64,000 nucleotides of DNA. Origin: Papaver somniferum. Lineage: Eukaryota > Streptophyta > Magnoliopsida > Ranunculales > Papaveraceae. The stretch lies in assembly GCF_003573695.1 (NCBI RefSeq), contig NC_039358.1, positions 195,698,150 to 195,762,149 on the forward strand, given 5' to 3'. The notes beneath the pieces were generated by a model that searched no databases, was not told the DNA's origin, and was given only the letters and a program-made list of their open reading frames with translations. The position numbers and the translations under genes are program-made. The stretch's first letter is position 1; each line of letters begins with the position of its first letter. Positions 57,065 through 64,000 of this stretch are shown here, piece after piece.

Positions 57065-58644
57065 AAAAAAAAATATGAAGGAATACAAATTTCACAATAG
57101 AAGAAGGACGAAAGACCATGCAGAACTAATCCAAATCCTAACAAATTTCATCTATCTTGAATCAAATAGAAATACAAAGCCAACACAAAAAGAAAGAGTT
57201 CATAAAAATGTTGAATTTAATATACGTTAACTCAAAAAAGTCTACACACTTAGTTCTAAGTCGGAAGCTCATTTCTGAGACTAAATTGTAAACAAGATAA
57301 ATTAATCTTTAACAGAAAAAGTTTGAAAAATATATTTTAATTACAATTAATATGTTCTAAGGTAATACCTCTAATATAAATTTCATTTCTATGTACGTTG
57401 ATTCAAGAAAATATCAAGGAAGTCAAATTTCACAATAGAAAAAAGATGAAAGATCATGCAGAACTAATCCAAATCCTAACAAATTTCATCTATCTTGAAT
57501 AAGATAGAAAGACAAAGCCAACACAAAAAGAAAGAGTTCATAAAAATGTTGAGTTTTATATACGTTAACTCAAAAAGGTCTACACATTTCGTTATAAGTC
57601 GGAAATTGATTTTTGAGACTAAATTGTAAACTAGATAAACTCATCTTTAACAAAAAAAGTTTGAAAAATATATTGTAATTACAATTAATATGGTCTAAGG
57701 CAATACGTCTAGTAAAAATTGAATTTGTATGTACATTGATTCAAGAAAATATGAAGTAAGTCAAATTTCACAATAAAAGAAGGACGAAAGACCATGCAAA
57801 ACTAATCCAAATCCTAAAAAAAATCATCTATCTTGAATCAAATAGAAAGACAAAGCCAACATAAAAAGAAAGAGTGCATAAGAATGTTGAATTTTATATA
57901 CGTTAACTCAAAAATGTCTACACATTTCGTTATAAGTCGGAAATTGATTTCTGAGACTAAATTGTAAACTAGATAAACTCATCTTTAACACAAAAAGTTA
58001 GAAAAATCTAATGTAATTACAAATAATATGTTCTAAGGCAATACGTCTAGTAAAAATTGCATTTCTATGTACGTTGATTTAATAAAATATGAAGGAAGTC
58101 AAATTTCACAGTAGAAGAAGGACGAAAGCCCATGCAGAACTAATCCAAATCCTAACAAATTTCATCTATCTTGAATCAAATAGAAAGACAAATCCAACAA
58201 AAAAAGAAAGAGTTCATAAGAATGTTGAATTTTATATATGTAAACTCAAAAAAGTCTACACATTTCTTTATAAGTCGGAAATTGATTTCTGAGACTAAGT
58301 TGTAAACTAGATAAACTCATCTTTAACAGAAAAAGTTTGAAAATGTATTGTAATTACAATTAATATGTTCAAAGGCAATAGGTCTAATAAAAATTGCATT
58401 TCTATGTACATTGATTCAAGAAAATATGAAGGAAGTCAAATTTCACAATAGAAGAAGGACGAAAGACCATGCAGAACTAATCCAAATCCTAACAAATTTC
58501 ATCTATCTTGAATCAAATAGAAAGACAAAGCCAACATAAAAAGAAAGAGTTCATAAGAATGATGAATTTTATATACGTTAACTCAAAAATGTCTACACAT
58601 TTCGTTATAAGTCGGAAATTGATTTCTGAGACTAAATTGTAAAC

Positions 58645-60440
58645 TAGATAAACTCATCTTTAACCAAAAAACTTTGAAAAATGTATTATAATTACAATTA
58701 ATATGTTCTAAGGCAATACGTCTAGTAAAAATTGCATTTCTATGTACGTTGATTCAAGAAAATATGAAGGAAGTCAAATTTCACAATAGAAGAAGGATGA
58801 AAGACCATGCATAACTAATCCAAATCCTAACAAATTTCATGTATCTTGAATCAAATAGAAAAATAAAGCCAACACAAAAAAAAGAGTTCATAAAAAGGTT
58901 GAATTTAATATAAGTTAATTTAAAAAAGTCTACACACTTCGTTATAAGTCAGAAATTAATTTCTGAGACTAAATTGTAAACCAGATAAACTCATCTTTAA
59001 CAGAAAAAGTTTGAAAAGTGTAATGTAATTACAATTAATATGTTCTAAGGTAATACCTCTAATTAAAATTTCATTTCTATGTACGTTGATTCAAGAAAAT
59101 ATCAAGGAAGTCAAATTTCACAATAGAAAAAAGATGAAAGATCATGCAGAACTAATCCAAATCCTAACAAATTTCATCTATCTTGAATAAAATAGAAAGA
59201 CAAAGCCAACACAAAAAGAAAGAGTTCATAAAAATGTTGAATTTAATATACGTTAACTCAAAAAAGTCTACACACTTAGTTCTAAGTCGGAAGCTGATTT
59301 CTGAGACTAAATTGTAAACAAGATAAATTAATCTTTAACAGAAAAAGTTTGAAAAATATATTTTAATTACAATTAATATGTTCTAAGGTAATACCTCTAA
59401 TATAAATTTCATTTCTATGTACGTTGATTCAAGAAAATATCAAGGAAGTCAAATTTCACAATAGAAAAAAGATGAAAGATCATGCAGAACTAATCCAAAT
59501 CCTAACAAATTTCATCTATCTTGAATAAGATAGAAAGACAAAGCCAACACAAAAAGAAAGAGTTCATAAAAATGTTGAGTTTTATATACGTTAACTCAAA
59601 AAGGTCTACACATTTCGTTATAAGTCGGAAATTGATTTTTGAGACTAAATTGTAAACTAGATAAACTCATCTTTAACAAAAAAAGTTTGAAAAATATATT
59701 GTAATTACAATTAATATGGTCTAAGGCAATACGTCTAGTAAAAATTGAATTTGTATGTACATTGATTCAAGAAAATATGAAGTAAGTCAAATTTCACAAT
59801 AAAAGAAGGACGAAAGACCATGCAAAACTAATCCAAATCCTAAAAAAAATCATCTATCTTGAATCAAATAGAAAGACAAAGCCAACATAAAAAGAAAGAG
59901 TGCATAAGAATGTTGAATTTTATATACGTTAACTCAAAAATGTCTACACATTTCGTTATAAGTCGGAAATTGATTTCTGAGACTAAATTGTAAACTAGAT
60001 AAACTCATCTTTAACACAAAAAGTTTGAAAAATCTAATGTAATTACAAATAATATGTTCTAAGGCAATACGTCTAGTAAAAATTGCATTTCTATGTACGT
60101 TGATTTAATAAAATATGAAGGAAGTCAAATTTCACAGTAGAAGAAGGACGAAAGACCATGCAGAACTAATCCAAATCCTAACAAATTTCATCTATCTTGA
60201 ATCAAATAGAAAGACAAATCCAACATAAAATAAAGAGTTCATAAGAATGTTGAATTTTATATATGTAAACTCAAAAAAGTCTACACATTTCTTTATAAGT
60301 CGGAAATTGATTTCTGAGACTAAGTTGTAAACTAGATAAACTCATCTTTAACAGAAAAATTTTGAAAATGTATTGTAATTACAATTAATATGTTCAAAGG
60401 CAATACGTATAATAAAAATTGCATTTCTATGTACGTTGAT
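58645..60440 (+). repeat. Higher-order repeat copy 2
   Basis: Partner of 53985-55780 at a constant offset of 4660-4661 bp. Confidence 0.85.
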
Positions 60441-62696
60441 TCAAGAAAATATGAAGGAAGTCAAATTTCACAATAGAAGAAGGACGAAAGACCATGCAGA
60501 ACTAATCCAAATCCTAACAAATTTCATCTATCTTGAATCAAATAGAAAGACAAAGCCAACATAAAAAGAAAGAGTTCATAAAAATGTTGAATTTAATATA
60601 CGTTAACTCAAAAAAGTGTACACACTTCGTTATAAGTCGGAAATTGATTTCTGAGACTAAATTGTAAACTAGATAAACTCATCTTTAACAGAAAAAGTTT
60701 GAGAAATATATTGCAATTACAATTAATATGTTCTAAGGTAATACCTCTAATAAAAATTTCATTTCTATGTACGTCGATTCAAGAAAATATCAAGGAAGTC
60801 AAATTTCACAATAGAAGAAGGATGAAAAACCATGCAAAACTAATCCAAATCCTAAAAAATTTCATCTATCTTGAATCAAATAGAAAGACAAAGCCAACAC
60901 AAAAAGAAAGAGTTCATAAAAATGTTGAATTTAATATACGTTTACTGAAAAAAGTCTACACACTTCGTTATAAGTCGGAAATTGATTTATGAGACTAAAT
61001 TGTAAACTAGATAAACTCATCTTTAACAGAAAAAGTTTGAAAAATGTATTGTAATTACAATTAATATGTTCTAAGGCAATACGTCTAGTAAAAATTGGAT
61101 TTCTATGTAAGTTGATTCAAGAAAATATGAAGGAAGTCAAATTTCACAATAGAAGAAGGATGAAAGACCATGCAGAAATAATCCAAATCCTAACAAATTT
61201 CATCTATCTTGAATCAAATAGAAATACAAAGCCAACATAAAAAGAAAGAGTTCATAAGAATGTTAAATTTTATATACGTTAACTTAAAAAATCTACACAT
61301 TTCGTTATAAGTCGGAAATTGATTTCTGAGACTAAATTGTAAACTAGATAAACTCATATTTAACTGAAAAAGTTTGAAAATGTATTGTAATTACAATTAA
61401 TATGTTCAAAGGCAATACGTCTAGTAAAAATTGCATTTCTATGTAAGTTGATTCAAGAAAATATGAAGGAAGTCCAATTTCACAATAGAAGAAGGATGAA
61501 AGACCATGCAGAACTAATCCAAATCCTAACCAAATTTCATCTATCTTGAATCAAATAGAAAGACAAAGCCAACACAAAAAGAAAGAGTTCATAAGAATGT
61601 TGAATTTAATATACGTTAACTGAAAAAGATCTACACATTTCGTTATAAGTCGGAAATTGATTTCTGAGACTAAATTGTAAACTAGATAAACTCATCTTTA
61701 ACAGAAAAACTTTGAAAAATGTATTGTAATTACAATTAATATGTTCTAAGGCAATAAGTCTAGTAAAAATTGCATTTCTGTGTAAGTTGATTCAAGAAAA
61801 TATGAAGGAAGTCCAATTTCACAATAGAAGAAGGATGAAAGACCATGCAGAACTAATCCAAATCCTAACAAATTTCATCTATCTTGAGTCAAATAGAAAG
61901 ACAAATCCAACACAAAAAGAAAGAGTTCATAAGAATGTTGAATTTAATATACGTTAACTGAAAAAAATCTACACATTTCGTTATAAGTCGGAAATTGATT
62001 TCTGAGACTAAATTGTAAACTAGATAAACTCATCTTTAACTGAAAAAGTTTGAAAAATGTATTGTAATTACAATTAATATGTTCAAAGGCAATACGTCTA
62101 GTAAAAATTGCATTGCTATGTAAGTTGATTCAAGAAAATATGAAGGAAGTCCATTTCACAATAGAAGAAGGATGAAAGACCATGCAGAACTAATCCAAAT
62201 CATAACAAATTTCATCTATCTTGAATCAAATAGAAAGACAAAGCCAACATAAAAAGAAAGAGTTCATAAGAATGTTGAATTTAATATACGTTAACTGAAA
62301 AAAATCTACACATTTCGTTATAAGTCGGAAATTGATTTCTGAGACTAAATTGTAAACTAGATAAACTCATCTTTAACAGAAAAACTTTGAAAAATGTATT
62401 GTAATTACAATTAATATGTTCTAAGGCAATACGTCTAGTAAAAATTGCATTTCTATGTAAGTTGATTCAAGAAAATATGAAGGAAGTCCAATTTCACAAT
62501 AGAAGAAGGATGAAAGACCATGCAGAACTAATCCAAATCCTAACAAATTTCATCTATCTTGAATCAAATAGAAAGACAAAGCCAACACAAAAAGAAAGAG
62601 TTCATAAAAATGTTGAATTTAATATACGTTAACTGAAAAAAATCTACACATTTCGTTATAAGTCGGAAATTGATTTCTGAGAATAAATTGTAAACT

Positions 62697-62743
62697 AGAT
62701 CCTAACAAATTTAATATCCAAATCCTAACAAATTTCTATTTGA
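62697..62743. other. Inversion junction in the satellite
   Basis: Plus-oriented monomer stops at TAAACTAGAT. Two scrambled fragments follow (CCTAACAAATTTAATAT and CCAAATCCTAACAAATTT, sharing CCTAACAAATTT). The array then continues in reverse orientation from CTATTTGAT and TCAACGTACATAG. The first inverted monomer also lacks internal sequence. Confidence 0.9.
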
Positions 62744-64000
62744 TCAACGTACATAGAAATGCAATTTTTACTAGACGTATTGCCTGAGAACATAATAATT
62801 GTAATTACAATACATTTTTCAAACTTTTTCTGTTAAAGATGAGTTTATCTAGTTTACAATTTAGTCTCAGAAATCAATTTCCGACTTATAGCGAAATGTG
62901 TAGACTTTTTCGAGTTAACAGATGTAAAATTCAAAAATTTTATGAACTCTTTCTTTTTGTGTTGGCTTTGTCTTTCTATTTGATTCAAGATAGATGAAAT
63001 TTGTTAGGATTTTGATTAGTTCTGCATGGTATTTCATCCTTCTTCTATTGTGAAATTTGACTTCCTTCATATTTTCTTGAATCAACGTACATAGCAATGC
63101 AATTTTTACTAGATGTATTGCCTTAGAACATATTAGTTATAATTACAATACATTTTTCAAACTTTTTCTGTTAAAGTTGAGTCTATCTAGTTTACAATTT
63201 AGTCTCAGAAATAAATTTCCCGACTTATAACGAAATGTTTATACTTTTTTGAGTTAACGTATATAAAATTCCATATTTATATGAACTCTTTCTTTTTGTG
63301 TTGGTTTTGTCTTTCTATTTGATTCAAAATAGATGAAATTTGTTAGGATTTGGATTATTTCTGCATGGTCTTTCATCCTTCTTCTATTGTGAAATTTGAT
63401 TTCATTCATATTTTCTTGAATCAACGTACATAGAAATGCAATTTTTACTGGACGTATTGCCGGAAAACATATTAATTGTATTTACAATGCATTTTTCAAA
63501 CTTTTTCTGTTAAAGATGAGTTTATCTAGTTTACAATTTAGTCTCAGAAATCAATTTCCGACTTATAACGAAATGTGTAGACTTTTTTGAGTTAACGGAT
63601 GTAAAATTCAAAATTTTTTTGAACTCTTTTTTTTTGTGTTGGATTTTTCTTTCTATTTGATTCAAGATAGATGAAATTTGTTAAAATTTTGATTAGTTCT
63701 GCATGGTCTTTCATCCTTCTTCTATTGTGAAATCTGACTTCCTTCATATTTTCTTGAATCAACGTACATAGAAAGGCAATTTTTACTAGACGTATTGCCT
63801 TAGAACATATTAATTGTAATTACAATACATTTTTCAAACTTTTTCTGTTAAAGATGAGTTTAACTAGTTTACAATTTAGTCTCAGAAATCAATTTCCCAC
63901 TTATAACGAAGTGTGTAGACTTTTTTGAGTTAACGTATATTAAATTCAACATTTTTATGAACTCTTTCTTTTTGTGTTGGCTTTGTCTTTCTATTTGATT
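62740..64000 (-). repeat. Satellite block S6, inverted orientation
   Basis: About four monomers read in reverse complement: CAACGTACATAGAAATGCAA, TAGACGTATTGCC and ACAATACATTTTTCAAAC recur every 335-340 bp to the window end. The sequence is A type. There is no gene; the short minus-strand ORF near 62915-63097 is the same repeat-derived peptide reading seen in the plus-oriented blocks. Confidence 0.95.

Larger units (their letters stand above)
53763..62696 (+). repeat. Satellite block S5 with higher-order duplications
   Basis: About 26 monomers, A and B types. Distinct variants recur at fixed offsets. TAACCAAAAAACTTTG lies at 54001 and 58661, and CACACTTAGTTCTAAGTCGG at about 54611, 57246 and 59271. 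TGAATTTGTATGTACATTGA lies at 55085, 57720 and 59746. Spacings are about 4660, 2635 and 2026 bp (2026 is about six monomers). A 10-N gap lies at 57055-57064. The last 1.8 kb (about 60.9-62.7 kb) is another subset reading GTAAGTTGATTCAAG. No gene is present. Confidence 0.94.

Overview
The window is plant nuclear heterochromatin: a long, AT-rich tandem satellite (basic monomer about 338 bp) broken up by non-LTR retrotransposons (LINEs) and by smaller elements that have inserted into those LINEs. I see no host gene, tRNA, rRNA or CRISPR array. The plant assignment rests on the LINE architecture. ORF1 has a DUF4283-type RNA-binding region and a CCHC zinc knuckle. ORF2 has, in order, an apurinic-type endonuclease, a reverse transcriptase with FADD, a zf-RVT cysteine/histidine motif and a C-terminal RNase H. 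That order is typical of flowering-plant L1-clade LINEs. I cannot name the species.

Layout. 1-4030 satellite. 4031-11175 LINE-A (minus strand, full length, degraded), carrying the nested ORF1-only element NA-1 (4924-6109, plus) and a 39-bp LINE-tail micro-insertion. 11176-20466 satellite. 20467-28784 LINE-B (plus, full length, many stops), carrying the nested ORF1-only element NA-2 (20790-23061, minus, intact 648-codon ORF) and a 16-bp LINE-tail micro-insertion. 28785-37361 satellite. 37362-43571 LINE-C (minus, full length), carrying a LINE tail fused to satellite DNA that looks like a 3' transduction. 43572-48395 satellite with a 408-bp run of N. 48396-53762 LINE-D (minus, 5'-truncated in ORF1, ORF2 almost intact). 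53763-62696 satellite with multi-monomer higher-order duplications and a 10-N gap. At about 62.70-62.74 kb the satellite flips orientation through a scrambled junction and runs inverted to 64000.

The pieces form one ecosystem. LINE ORF2 would supply nicking and reverse transcription. ORF1 and ORF2 overlap at TAATG or TGATG, which suggests termination-reinitiation. NA-1 and NA-2 have no ORF2. They share an ORF1-type protein and their own hairpin-bearing 3' UTR, and they end in the same terminal motif plus poly(A) as the LINEs (GACYTAKCA-An). They look like a plant counterpart of the mammalian 'half-L1' (HAL1) elements: non-autonomous elements that code for ORF1 protein and borrow ORF2 in trans. 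This is the observation I most recommend following up. The satellite itself alternates A- and B-type monomers in places, carries a perfect 14-bp palindrome in many monomers, and shows higher-order repeats of about 2.0, 3.0 and 4.66 kb.
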